NCBI GenBank assembly: GCA_964612525.1 | Contig: CAZTCQ010000001.1 | Location: 8,056 to 72,055, forward strand | From: JAGNRR01 sp964612525 | GTDB taxonomy: Bacteria > Bacteroidota > Bacteroidia > Chitinophagales > Chitinophagaceae | Length of the DNA: 64,000 nt | Direction: 5' to 3' | Shown here: piece by piece, positions 1 through 9,066 of the stretch | Numbering within the stretch: position 1 is the stretch's first letter | How the letters are laid out: each line of letters begins with the position of its first letter | Program-made: the position numbers and the translations under genes | The notes under the pieces: generated by a model | Told to the model about the DNA's origin: nothing | What the model saw: the letters and a program-made list of their open reading frames with translations, nothing else | Database searches by the model: none

Positions 1-332
1 ATTTAATCAATGTAAAGCCCTTTAGTGTTGATCCACGATTAGGTGCTGAAGTAAATTATAATAATAAAGTTTTTCTAAGAACGGGGATTGGGCAGTTCCA
101 AAGAGTGTCAACCGATGCTGATACGACCGGTGAAGACATGAGGACTCTTTTTCAGCCGACGGTTGGTCTTGGTGTTCAGATAAAGAATTTTGCTATTGAC
201 TATTCATTTTCCAGTTTGAATATAGAATCTAGTCCTTTGTACAGTCACTTCATTTCTTTGCGGTTAGACATTAGAAATAAATCTCGTGCAAAAAAAAATA
301 AAGAAAATCAAAGCTCAACGGCTAACCAATAA
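1..332 (+). CDS. PorV/PorQ-like outer-membrane protein, C-terminal part (5' end outside window)
   Basis: The reading frame is open from base 3, giving about 109 C-terminal residues that end in a TAA. Alternating hydrophobic stretches such as LGAEVNYNNKVFLRTGIGQF and the later PTVGLGVQIKNFAIDYSFSS look like the last strands of a beta-barrel, ending in a Lys-rich tail. The pattern (a positioned Tyr or Asn turn, then PTxGLGxxxxxxxIDYxF, then YSHxxSLRL) is typical of PorV/PorQ-family proteins, which help T9SS cargo across the outer membrane or hold it at the surface. A PorU2-like sortase starts 18 bases downstream on the same strand, so the two are probably one unit. An internal GTG at 105 is not the start. 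The family call rests on a fragment, so it is moderate. Confidence 0.6.
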   Translation, partial: LINVKPFSVDPRLGAEVNYNNKVFLRTGIGQFQRVSTDADTTGEDMRTLFQPTVGLGVQIKNFAIDYSFSSLNIESSPLYSHFISLRLDIRNKSRAKKNKENQSSTANQ

Positions 333-350
333 TTAAATTCATTTAAAACG

Positions 351-3300
351 ATGTCGCATAAATCACAACTACTACGTAATTTTTTCCTCCTGTGTTTTTT
401 AATGATCGGTGCCTTTAGCTCAAAAGCTCAGACGTATGGTAATGAATGGATTAACTATTCTCAAGACTACGCAAAGTTTGGTGTGTACGAGCAAGGAATT
501 TATCGAATTTCTCGATCACAATTATTGAGTGCAGGTATCGTTAATCCAAACGGGGCTCAATTGCAGCTATTTCGTGACGGGGTGCAGCAGCCTATTTTTA
601 GTAGTGCTTCTGGAAACTTGGGTTCTTCTGACTACATTGAATTTTACGGACGGCCAGGAGATGGAGAAGTAGACAAAGCTCTTTTCAAAGATCCTGCCGT
701 ACAAATGAATCCAGATCAAAATTTGATTTCTGATACAGCTTATTACTTTATTACGCAGAGCACAGGTGGTGTACACTTAAGATATTCGGTAGCGACTAAT
801 AATTTGAGCGGTGCTCCAGCCAAAGAAAACTATGTGTGGGGTAAAGCAGTAAGGAATTATAGAGGAGCGCTTAGTCAGGGACCTTCCTACATAGGAGCGG
901 CCAATGGCTTGTATTTTAGGTCTTCTCAGTTCGAAAAAGCTGAAGGCTGGGTACACAGTTTTAGTCAGAATCCCAGAAATTTCTCCTTTTCAATGGCAAA
1001 TGCTTTTAAGGGAACCGGAGCACCAAGCCCGACCATTGAAACTACTGTTGCTGGCTTTTCTTATATATCCACGCACCGAATAAAAATTGAGGTTGGATCT
1101 ACCTTACTGGCGGATCAAACTTTCTCAAGTTTTTCGTCCAAGGACATTACAATGAACTTACCTGTAAGTAGTATTCCAGCTAATAATACTCCGGTCTTCA
1201 AGTTTACTCCATTAAACAATGGTAGTTTACTTGACAGAATAGGTGTGGCTCGAATGGAGGCTCGCTATGCCAGAGAAAATGATTTCTCGGGAGAGAATAA
1301 TGTATATTTTGAGCTGAATCCAAAGTCTGGAAATTATTATTTAGAATTTGATAATTTTAATGCGGGTGGAGTAGCGCCTAAACTATATGATTTAGCAGAA
1401 AATAAAGTTTACAATGGAAATATTTCCGTACCCAATAAAGTCCGTTTTAAACTACCCGCTAACGGTCAGCTGAAACAATTAGTGCTAGTAAGTGGTCAAA
1501 ATGGGACTCAAGCAGTGGTGTCAAATTTAAAGAGTGTATCATTTAAAAATTACAGTAATGCAGCCAATCAAGGTGACTACATCATAATAACCGATCCACA
1601 TTATTATGACGGGAATGGCACCAATTATGTAAATGAGTTTAAGAATTTGAGATCTAGCCCGTTGGGTGGAGGATATACTGCAATCATAGCTGAAGTCAAT
1701 GATATATATAACGAGTTTGGTTATGGTTATCCATTTCATGCTCAAGCGATTCGAAATTTTTTAGGCTATTCAAATAAAAGTTCCAATTGGGCGCCTAGTT
1801 CAAAATTTGCTTTTTTAATTGGGAAAGGGATTTTATACTCTTCTTACAAGAGTTTTTCGGAAGGTAAAATTTCTAATCCTGCACTTTATCCTTTTGTTCC
1901 TATCCCAACATTTGGTGTTCCGGCATCGGATATAATGCTTACTGACTTCAATAATGACAACTCTCCAGAAATGCCTATTGGGCGACTTTCGGTTTTGAAC
2001 GGAAGTGAGGTAGGAGTATACTACAATAAGGTTCGTAGTCATGAAATGCAGCAAGCTAATACGCTCAATCAATACGTAGATACTGTTCTTTGGAAAAAAA
2101 GCTTTCTTCACACGGCAGGAGCGACAGCAATTTCGGAACAAACACCCATATTATCTGCTCTAAATCGACAGTCAAACATTGTAGGATCGGAAAGTATTGG
2201 AGCCATGTCGGAAACCTATGCTAAGTCAACCACAGGAGCTGTTCAACAAGAAGCCACAGAGGCAATTGATAGAGCGCTCAATGAAGGAGTTGGTTTTGTT
2301 CAATACTTTGGTCATGGAAGTTCATCTACCTTGGCATTTGGTTTTGATCGTCCTGAGCAATACTTGCCTCATGAGCGCTTTTCTGTTTTTATGGCGAATG
2401 GTTGCGCGGTAGGAAATGTGTTTAGTACGAGCATTGCCAAAACATTGAGCGAACGCTGGATGGACGTCGCGGATAAAGGAAGTATCGCGTTTATCGCTAA
2501 TTCAAATACTGGTTATTTGTATCAGTTAGCTAATTATACAGACTCTTTTTATGCTCAGATGGCTAGAGAAAGTTATGGTAAACCAGTTGGCGAGCAGTTT
2601 GTCAATCATGTGAAGCAATATTTTTCAAATCCTAGTTTGGCCAATAATAATGTGGCACGAGGACATGTTGAACAAATGCTTCTTCAGGGAGATCCAGCGG
2701 TAAGTTCTTTGCATAGGGATAAGCCCGACTATGCTGTGGAAGAAAAATATGCCAAAATCAAACAGATTAGTATAACAACACAAATGGATTCTTTTGATGT
2801 AGAACTAGTCGCTTATAACTTAGGAAAGTACACTAAAGATTCTATCACCTTAATTGTTGATCGTGTCTTGCCTGATAATGTCACGAGCAGACTTTATGAA
2901 AAACGGATGGCTGGCTTGGCCATAACCGATACAATCAATTTAAGGGTGGCTGTGGGAGGCACAAATGCGCTGGGTCTTAACTCTTTGAGAATAAAAATTG
3001 ATGAAGGTGAGGAGATTGTGGAAGTAGCAGAATATAACAATGAAATTAATAAGTCGTTTTTGATTATCAATGATGATCTTGAACCGATTTATCCGTATGA
3101 GTTTAGCATCGTGTCAGAGCCAGGAGTTACCTTGAAGGCTTCAACACTGAATCCATTTTTGGATACGAAACAATATGTCATTCAAATAGATACTACAGAG
3201 TTTTTCAATAGTCCTAATTTACAAACCACACGAATTAATTCGAAAGGAGGTATTCTTAAATGGACACCAACGATAGCCTACCAAGATTCTGTGGTGTACT

Positions 3301-5489
3301 ATTGGCGAACGGCTAAAGATACCGTCGCTGGCAACCCAATGCATCAATGGACCTATAGTTCATTTATTTATCTAGCGAATGCTGCACCGGGTTGGAGTCA
3401 ATCTCATTATTTTCAGTATGCAAAAGATGACTATGAAAATATTGAAATCAACGCAACGCAAAGAAGTTTTAATTTTAAAAAAATAACTAATAAGCTTCAA
3501 ATGCAAAATGTTTGTATGGAAGGAGCACTTCCCTATAGATATAATTTTGCGGACTATCTAACTAAATTGAATGGTACAACTCTTTATTCACATGGTTGTG
3601 CGCCAAGTGGACAGTACGAAAGTTTTCAGTTTATTATTATAGATTCACTAACGGGACTGCCTTGGAACAACACCTTGGACCCGAATAATCCAGGTAAAGG
3701 ATTGTACGGAAGTTGGAAGCCTTGTAGAAAAACTGTTCAAGGTGTGAAAAGAGATGACTTCTTTGAGTTTAGCTTTAACACGCCTGCAAGAAGAAAGGAA
3801 ATAATGGACTTCATTGACTTGGTGCCCGATGGGGCTTATATCATGATGCAGACTAGATTATGTTTGAGTGGCAGATGCGGAGGTCTAAACAATTTCTTTA
3901 TTGATGATATGATGGCAGATACCGCCACCTTAGGAAGTGGCAATTCTTTATACCATAAAATTAAAAATTTAGGATTCACGGAAATTGATTCATTGTACAA
4001 AAATAGACCTATTTCCATGTTTCAACAAAAGGGGATTCCTGGTACCACTAGACAATATGTTGGAGTGGATAGTACCGTTAAATTATACAGCGAGTTTGAA
4101 TTTAGTTCATATCTATATGAAGGGAAAATTGTAAGTACTAAAATTGGACCCGCTAAAAAATGGGATAATTTTCTTCGACAAGGTATTAGCAAAGATGGAA
4201 CGCAACTAGGAGATTCGGTAACTGTAGAAATCTATGGAATTGATAGAAATAGTAACGAAAGTCTAATTGCCACGGTTAAGGGCGATACTAGTTTAAGTTT
4301 TATTGATGCAGAGCAGTATCCATGTATTCGTCTTACAATGAATCAGAAAGATCAGCAATTTAGTACACCTGAACAAGTTAAGTTTTGGAGGGTGCATTAC
4401 GCGCCTGTTCCTGAGGCGGCCTTGAACCCAAATGTTCATTTAACTTGCACGGACTCTCTTTTACAAGGACAAGCAAATGATGTTTCCTTCGCTATTGAAA
4501 ACCTCACGGAGACAGATATGGACAGTATGTTAGTGAAATATTCATTGATTGACCAATCTAGTAATGAGACGGTTTTGGAATCCATTCGTTATCAAGAGTT
4601 GACAGGCAATGATACAATTCATGCCAATCTAAGTATTGATACTAAACCGCTGAGTGGTATGTACTCACTTAAGATAGAGGCAAACCCCAATGAAGATCAA
4701 CCCGAACAGTACCACCTAAATAATATTGGTTTTAAAGAAATGTATGTAACTGCTGATAATTTAAATCCTATTTTGGATGTCACATTTGATGGAGTACACA
4801 TCTTAAATAATGATGTAGTATCAGCCAAGCCCAATATTTTAATCTCCTTAAAAGATGAAAATAATTTCTTACCACTCAATGATACTTCTGCTATGACCTT
4901 AGCCTTGCGTTATCCCGATGCAACTAATACAGTGGTGCCTATTTCTTTAAGTGACCCAACGGTCACATTTATTCCCGCGAATACTACCAACGGCGAAGAG
5001 AATAAAGCCAAACTCGAATTTAGGCCGACGTTCACAAAAGATGGACTTTATGAGTTAATCGTTACCGGTAAGGATCGAATGGATAATCAGAGTGGAGCAT
5101 TGTCGTATAAAATTTCTTTCGAGGTGGTAACCAAAGCTTCGGTTACCTCGGTATTAAACTATCCAAATCCGTTTAGCACCTCCACTCAATTTGTTTTTAC
5201 GCTTACGGGTGCCGAAGTGCCGGAACAGTTTAAAATTCAAGTTTATAGTGTAACAGGTAAAATGGTGAGAGAAATTTCTAAGCAAGAAATTGGTAACATT
5301 CACATTGGTAGAAATATTACGAACTTCCGTTGGAAAGGAGATGATCAATACGGAGACAAACTTGGTAATGGAGTTTATCTATACAGAGTAATCACCCGTT
5401 TGAATGGCCAAGAAATGGATAAAGCAGAAACGGACCCTGCAAGTAATTGGACTACTAAAGGATTTGGCAAACTTTATATCATGAGGTAA
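351..5489 (+). CDS. PorU2-like type IX secretion sortase, gingipain (C25) family
   Basis: 1712 residues with a signal peptide (hydrophobic core to about residue 25, ending SSKAQ). The N-terminal region is a pre-domain like those of PorU-type proteins (GNEWINYSQDYAKFGVYEQG). A C25 peptidase domain follows at roughly residues 410-780. It has the catalytic His in YFGHGSS (about His655) and the catalytic Cys in ANGCAVGN (about Cys685). Long beta-rich regions follow, including CARDB-like segments, and the C-terminus is a sorting-domain-like fold (LNYPNPF at about 1603, then GNGVYLYRV, ending GKLYIMR). PorU cleaves the C-terminal signal of T9SS cargo and attaches it at the cell surface. PorU2 paralogues share the fold, but their exact role is not settled. 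It lies directly after a PorV/PorQ-like gene. Family call is strong; sortase activity is inferred. Confidence 0.82.
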   Translation: MSHKSQLLRNFFLLCFLMIGAFSSKAQTYGNEWINYSQDYAKFGVYEQGIYRISRSQLLSAGIVNPNGAQLQLFRDGVQQPIFSSASGNLGSSDYIEFYGRPGDGEVDKALFKDPAVQMNPDQNLISDTAYYFITQSTGGVHLRYSVATNNLSGAPAKENYVWGKAVRNYRGALSQGPSYIGAANGLYFRSSQFEKAEGWVHSFSQNPRNFSFSMANAFKGTGAPSPTIETTVAGFSYISTHRIKIEVGSTLLADQTFSSFSSKDITMNLPVSSIPANNTPVFKFTPLNNGSLLDRIGVARMEARYARENDFSGENNVYFELNPKSGNYYLEFDNFNAGGVAPKLYDLAENKVYNGNISVPNKVRFKLPANGQLKQLVLVSGQNGTQAVVSNLKSVSFKNYSNAANQGDYIIITDPHYYDGNGTNYVNEFKNLRSSPLGGGYTAIIAEVNDIYNEFGYGYPFHAQAIRNFLGYSNKSSNWAPSSKFAFLIGKGILYSSYKSFSEGKISNPALYPFVPIPTFGVPASDIMLTDFNNDNSPEMPIGRLSVLNGSEVGVYYNKVRSHEMQQANTLNQYVDTVLWKKSFLHTAGATAISEQTPILSALNRQSNIVGSESIGAMSETYAKSTTGAVQQEATEAIDRALNEGVGFVQYFGHGSSSTLAFGFDRPEQYLPHERFSVFMANGCAVGNVFSTSIAKTLSERWMDVADKGSIAFIANSNTGYLYQLANYTDSFYAQMARESYGKPVGEQFVNHVKQYFSNPSLANNNVARGHVEQMLLQGDPAVSSLHRDKPDYAVEEKYAKIKQISITTQMDSFDVELVAYNLGKYTKDSITLIVDRVLPDNVTSRLYEKRMAGLAITDTINLRVAVGGTNALGLNSLRIKIDEGEEIVEVAEYNNEINKSFLIINDDLEPIYPYEFSIVSEPGVTLKASTLNPFLDTKQYVIQIDTTEFFNSPNLQTTRINSKGGILKWTPTIAYQDSVVYYWRTAKDTVAGNPMHQWTYSSFIYLANAAPGWSQSHYFQYAKDDYENIEINATQRSFNFKKITNKLQMQNVCMEGALPYRYNFADYLTKLNGTTLYSHGCAPSGQYESFQFIIIDSLTGLPWNNTLDPNNPGKGLYGSWKPCRKTVQGVKRDDFFEFSFNTPARRKEIMDFIDLVPDGAYIMMQTRLCLSGRCGGLNNFFIDDMMADTATLGSGNSLYHKIKNLGFTEIDSLYKNRPISMFQQKGIPGTTRQYVGVDSTVKLYSEFEFSSYLYEGKIVSTKIGPAKKWDNFLRQGISKDGTQLGDSVTVEIYGIDRNSNESLIATVKGDTSLSFIDAEQYPCIRLTMNQKDQQFSTPEQVKFWRVHYAPVPEAALNPNVHLTCTDSLLQGQANDVSFAIENLTETDMDSMLVKYSLIDQSSNETVLESIRYQELTGNDTIHANLSIDTKPLSGMYSLKIEANPNEDQPEQYHLNNIGFKEMYVTADNLNPILDVTFDGVHILNNDVVSAKPNILISLKDENNFLPLNDTSAMTLALRYPDATNTVVPISLSDPTVTFIPANTTNGEENKAKLEFRPTFTKDGLYELIVTGKDRMDNQSGALSYKISFEVVTKASVTSVLNYPNPFSTSTQFVFTLTGAEVPEQFKIQVYSVTGKMVREISKQEIGNIHIGRNITNFRWKGDDQYGDKLGNGVYLYRVITRLNGQEMDKAETDPASNWTTKGFGKLYIMR

Positions 5490-5509
5490 TCTAATTTTAC
5501 CCAAAAGCT

Positions 5510-6187
5510 CTATGACTTTAATCTCATTTTAGCTAGTTCTAAATCGTCAGGGCTTGTTATTTTAAGATTGGCATAGTCCCCCTCCGCAATAAAGATGTCT
5601 TCGCCTAAAATTTCAAACACTGAAGCATCGTCGGTAAAAGTGTTTTTAAACTCTGTTTGATACGCTTGCAACAATTTTGAAGTTGAAAAAACCTGCGGTG
5701 TTTGGATTGCTAGGTAGGCACTTCTATCTTTTGCTACGGTTTTCGAGCTATCACAATTACTATCACTTGGAACAATTTTTCTGATAGAGTCCTTCAAAGG
5801 TACAGCAGGAATTGCCGATCCCTTTTCTCTAGCCAATGCTAAGCATGACCTAAGCAAAGTATTGGTCACAAATGGCCTTACAGCGTCATGAATAAAAACA
5901 ATTTTACTATCCGCATTAAGTACGGAAATAGCATTTTTTACAGAGTGAAATCGTTCTTTACCACCTCTACAGATTTTTACGTTTTTATATATTGTTCGTA
6001 ATGCTTCACCCTTCGATAAATACTCCTCTGAGAGTACAATTACTATTTCATCAAATAAGGCAGAATTGCTTAAAGCAAGAAGAGTATGTTCTAAAATACT
6101 ACGGCCATTAATTTCAATAAACTGTTTGGGAAGTGTTGAACCCATTCGTTTGCCCGAGCCGGCCGCTACAATAATGGCGCTGGTCAT
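5510..6187 (-). CDS. ispD: 2-C-methyl-D-erythritol 4-phosphate cytidylyltransferase
   Basis: 225 residues, normal for IspD. This cytosolic enzyme makes CDP-methylerythritol from MEP and CTP in the non-mevalonate isoprenoid pathway. The N-terminus has the nucleotide-binding loop AIIVAAGSGKRMGSTLPKQF. HDAVRPFV at about residue 99 is the conserved central motif, and TDDASVFE at about 190 is the conserved acidic segment near the end. Its ATG overlaps the stop of the upstream LOG gene by one base (TAATG), so translation is probably coupled. It is the last gene of the aspartate aminotransferase-LOG-ispD operon and converges on the PorU2 gene with 20 bases between stops. No terminator hairpin is visible there. 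Confidence 0.95.
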   Translation of the reverse strand: MTSAIIVAAGSGKRMGSTLPKQFIEINGRSILEHTLLALSNSALFDEIVIVLSEEYLSKGEALRTIYKNVKICRGGKERFHSVKNAISVLNADSKIVFIHDAVRPFVTNTLLRSCLALAREKGSAIPAVPLKDSIRKIVPSDSNCDSSKTVAKDRSAYLAIQTPQVFSTSKLLQAYQTEFKNTFTDDASVFEILGEDIFIAEGDYANLKITSPDDLELAKMRLKS

Positions 6188-6930
6188 TAATTGTTTTTAT
6201 TTTCTCCCAAAATTTTAAAATACTTCTTGCGCTCATAACTTAGATTATGAGTTTTGATCACATTTTCGCAAATAGAAACTACCTCATCAATATCATCTGT
6301 GTATTGAATCAAGCCAATATCATCTGGCGAGATAGTACCTTGCTCTATCATAGAATCAACATGTTTCATTACGTGCTGATAAAACTCTTTTCCAAAAACA
6401 ATGATAGGGAATGATTTTAATTTGCCAGTTTGAACCAGGGTAAGCGATTCGAATAATTCATCCAAGGTTCCAAAACCGCCCGGCATAACCACAAAAGCAT
6501 AGGAGTATTTTATCAATAAGGTCTTTCTTACAAAGAAATATTTTATTGAAACCCAATTATCCAAATAAGGGTTGCCCGATTGCTCAAAAGGAAGCTCAAT
6601 ATTACAACCCACACTTCTTCCTCCAACTTCTCGTGCTCCACGATTGGCCGCTTCCATGATTCCAGGGCCGCCCCCCGTCATTATTGAAAAACCTAGTTTG
6701 GCCAATCGACCGGCAATCTCTTGAGCCTGCTTATAGTATTTATGGTCTTCCTTAAACCGAGCAGAACCATAAATGCAAATACAGGGGCCGGTAAAATGAA
6801 GTGTTCGAAAACCTTTGATAAACTCACGCATAACTTTCAGCGTAAATTTAAAATCGCGCCAACGGCTCTGAGGACCTTCTAAGAATTGAATTTCTGAGGC
6901 CGTGTTCTTTTCTTTCTTAATGGAGCTCAT
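6187..6930 (-). CDS. LOG-family (lysine decarboxylase-like) protein
   Basis: 247 residues with the Rossmann-fold LOG signatures: MTGGGPGIMEAANRGA at about residues 82-97 and PGGFGTLDELFE at about 150-161. Characterised members are nucleotide 5'-monophosphate phosphoribohydrolases that release free bases from nucleotides, including cytokinin-type substrates. Most bacterial copies are annotated only as TIGR00730 proteins, and they do not act as lysine decarboxylases despite the old name. The first 14 bases overlap the end of the upstream aminotransferase gene, and its stop overlaps the ispD start, so it is the middle gene of a tight operon. Substrate cannot be told from sequence. Confidence 0.88.
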   Translation of the reverse strand: MSSIKKEKNTASEIQFLEGPQSRWRDFKFTLKVMREFIKGFRTLHFTGPCICIYGSARFKEDHKYYKQAQEIAGRLAKLGFSIMTGGGPGIMEAANRGAREVGGRSVGCNIELPFEQSGNPYLDNWVSIKYFFVRKTLLIKYSYAFVVMPGGFGTLDELFESLTLVQTGKLKSFPIIVFGKEFYQHVMKHVDSMIEQGTISPDDIGLIQYTDDIDEVVSICENVIKTHNLSYERKKYFKILGENKNN

Positions 6931-8095
6931 CTAGTAATTTTTTTATCCGTTTCATAGCCTCTTTTAAGACAGCTAAACTAGCCGCGTAAGACATTCGGAT
7001 CGAATTATCGTTTCCGAACGCACTTCCGTAAACAGTACTTACGTGCACATTATTCAAAATATACATGCTCATATCCTCCGAAGAGTGAATCCCATTTTTG
7101 CCAAAATAGGCCGACACGTCCGGGAATGCATAAAAAGCACCTTCTGGTAAGGAGAGGTCAATACCGTCAATGTCATCAAAAGCTTCAATAATGAAGTTTC
7201 TTCTTTTCTCGAACTCCGCTTGCATGAGTTTCGTAGGAGATTGGTCTCCAAGCAAAGCCGCAATGGCAGCTTTTTGAGTAATAGAATTTGCACCACTTGT
7301 GAATTGTCCTTGAATCCGTTCACAACCTTTTACAATAGCAGCAGGAGCAACCATGTAGCCCAAACGCCAACCAGTCATGGCAAATCCTTTAGAAAAACCA
7401 TTCACTACAATAACACGATCTCTAATAGATTCAAATTGCGCGATGCTTTCATGACCGCCCGTGTAGTTTATGTATTCATAAATCTCATCTGAAATAATAT
7501 AACAGTTAGGATACTTTTCAAAAACCGCAACCAGGGCTTGTAATTCACTTTTAGAATATACAGCACCGCTCGGGTTGCACGGAGAAGAGAATATAAACAG
7601 TTTAGATTTTTCGGATATCGATTCTTCTAGTTCTTCAGCCGTTAATTTATAATTATTTTGAGCCTTTGCTTCAATATATTTTTTTTCACCTTCGGCTAAG
7701 TCAATGAGGGCGGAGTAGGTCACCCAATACGGGGTAGGAACCAGCACTTCATCTCCAGGATTAATCAGAGTAAGAATTGCATTAGCTAAAGCTTGTTTTG
7801 CACCTGTGCTCACAACCACATTTTCTGCCTCGTAGTTTAATTGATTATCTCGTTTTAATTTCTCACAAATTGCCTCTCTCAAGTCTAGCATTCCTACCAC
7901 AGGAGTATATTTTGTAAAGCCATCGTCCATGGCCTTTTTTGCAGCTTCAATAATATGAGCCGGCGTTGCGAAATCAGGCTCACCCAAACTTAAATTGATT
8001 ACATTTTTTCCTTGGGCCGAAAGTTCGCGAGCCAGCTTTGCCATTTTAATCGTCTGCGGTTCTTTAATCCGCTCCATTCGTTGTGCCAATTCCAT
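6917..8095 (-). CDS. Pyridoxal-phosphate aminotransferase, class I/II (aspartate aminotransferase-like)
   Basis: 392 residues, full length for fold-type I aspartate aminotransferases of subgroup I-gamma. Visible landmarks are SLGEPDFATP near residue 36, the cofactor region SSPCNPSGAV at about 170, the SDEIYEYINY segment at about 202, the PLP-binding lysine in NGFSKGFAMTGWRLGY (about 232), and the substrate-carboxylate arginine in NSIRMSYAAS near the C-terminus. It is expected to interconvert aspartate/oxaloacetate and glutamate/2-oxoglutarate in the cytosol. It is the first gene of an operon with a LOG protein and ispD. A perfect -7 box ends four bases before the ATG, so the mRNA is probably leaderless. 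Related specificities cannot be excluded. Confidence 0.9.
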   Translation of the reverse strand: MELAQRMERIKEPQTIKMAKLARELSAQGKNVINLSLGEPDFATPAHIIEAAKKAMDDGFTKYTPVVGMLDLREAICEKLKRDNQLNYEAENVVVSTGAKQALANAILTLINPGDEVLVPTPYWVTYSALIDLAEGEKKYIEAKAQNNYKLTAEELEESISEKSKLFIFSSPCNPSGAVYSKSELQALVAVFEKYPNCYIISDEIYEYINYTGGHESIAQFESIRDRVIVVNGFSKGFAMTGWRLGYMVAPAAIVKGCERIQGQFTSGANSITQKAAIAALLGDQSPTKLMQAEFEKRRNFIIEAFDDIDGIDLSLPEGAFYAFPDVSAYFGKNGIHSSEDMSMYILNNVHVSTVYGSAFGNDNSIRMSYAASLAVLKEAMKRIKKLLDELH

Positions 8096-8099
8096 AGAG

Positions 8100-8107
8100 C
8101 AAATATA
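8100..8107 (-). promoter_or_regulatory. -7 promoter box (TATATTTG) of the aminotransferase operon
   Basis: A perfect Bacteroidota TAnnTTTG box on the minus strand. Four bases (CTCT) separate it from the ATG, so the predicted transcription start falls at or beside the start codon. No well-placed TTG -33 element is seen. Confidence 0.6.
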
Positions 8108-8232
8108 AGTTCACAAGTCTTAGGATTTGCCTCAAATAATCTAATCATTCAGGCAGGAATCAGGCGTTTTCCACATGTTATAATTCACTTTTTTGATTGT
8201 GGATTTTAACGAGACCATAGGGAAAGTGATTC

Positions 8233-8261
8233 TTGAAACCTTCCAGAACTACTTATTTTTG
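8233..8261 (+). promoter_or_regulatory. Promoter TTG-N18-TATTTTTG of the L,D-transpeptidase gene
   Basis: TTG at 8233-8235 and a perfect TAnnTTTG box at 8254-8261 are 18 bases apart, matching the Bacteroidota sigma-A layout. The box precedes the ATG at 8284 by 22 bases. It also shows that a longer frame opening with the TTG at 8233 is not the coding start, since that codon is the -33 element. Confidence 0.75.
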
Positions 8262-8283
8262 CACAGCTACTTTAATACATATT

Positions 8284-9057
8284 ATGAAATCTATTTTTCT
8301 ACTTTTTTTTACTTGTTTATTGACTAGTACTGTTCAAGCTCAGCCGCCCTTGGCACCACAGTATCCTGATAATCAATTTCAAAATTTTCAATTATCCATG
8401 CAGCGGGTTAAGGCAGCCTACGCTAATTCAGAATATAAATTACGTAAGGCTTTTAAGAAAAAAGGTATAAAGTATCCTAGCAAACATATTTACATTCGTT
8501 CGTTCAAGGGTTGTAATGAATTTGAACTCTACGCAAAAAATAGAATATCAGATACCTTCACTCTAATAAAACTTTATAAAGTTTGCGCCCTGAGCGGCAT
8601 ACTAGGCCCAAAACGATGGGAAGGAGACAGACAAGTACCGGAAGGGTTTTATTTTATTGAAGACTTTAATCCTAGATCAAATTATCACTTATCCTTACTG
8701 ATAAATTATCCGAATTATTCTGATCGTTTTTTTAGCAATCAGGACAAACCAGGTGGCGGGATCTATATTCACGGTGGGTGCATGACAGTGGGCTGTCTGC
8801 CGATGACGAATGAGTACATTGAAGAAATTTATACGGTTTGTTTGCAGGCAAGAACAGCGGGTCAAATGTATATCCCGGTTCACATTTTTCCAGTTCGATT
8901 CAATAAAACAACTTTAAATTTTTTAGGTCGTGAATATAAAAACGAGGACGAAAAACAAAAGTTTTGGGTGAATCTAAAAAGAGCGTACGATTACTTTGAA
9001 GCTACTAAAAAAGTGCCGCCCACCATGTATGACAGTGAAGGAAATTATGTTTTTTAA
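8284..9057 (+). CDS. Secreted L,D-transpeptidase, YafK-like
   Basis: 257 residues from the ATG at 8284, chosen because it begins a clean signal peptide (MKSIFLLFFTCLLTSTVQAQ) and lies just downstream of a good promoter. The catalytic core is the YkuD/ErfK-type motif YIHGGCMTVGCLPMTN, with His163 and the nucleophile Cys171. The VPEGFYFIEDFNP segment and the MTNEYIEEIY helix resemble the YafK subgroup. Such enzymes work in the periplasm on peptidoglycan stem peptides, either cross-linking, attaching proteins, or (for E. coli YafK/DpaA) detaching them. Which reaction this copy performs cannot be read from the sequence. It converges on bshB1 with nine bases between stops. Confidence 0.8.
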   Translation: MKSIFLLFFTCLLTSTVQAQPPLAPQYPDNQFQNFQLSMQRVKAAYANSEYKLRKAFKKKGIKYPSKHIYIRSFKGCNEFELYAKNRISDTFTLIKLYKVCALSGILGPKRWEGDRQVPEGFYFIEDFNPRSNYHLSLLINYPNYSDRFFSNQDKPGGGIYIHGGCMTVGCLPMTNEYIEEIYTVCLQARTAGQMYIPVHIFPVRFNKTTLNFLGREYKNEDEKQKFWVNLKRAYDYFEATKKVPPTMYDSEGNYVF

Positions 9058-9066
9058 ACTCTTCTT

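Noticed and set aside
8233..8283. Upstream TTG start for the L,D-transpeptidase gene
   Set aside because: That TTG is the -33 element of a good promoter, and the extra residues would precede a clean signal peptide starting at 8284.
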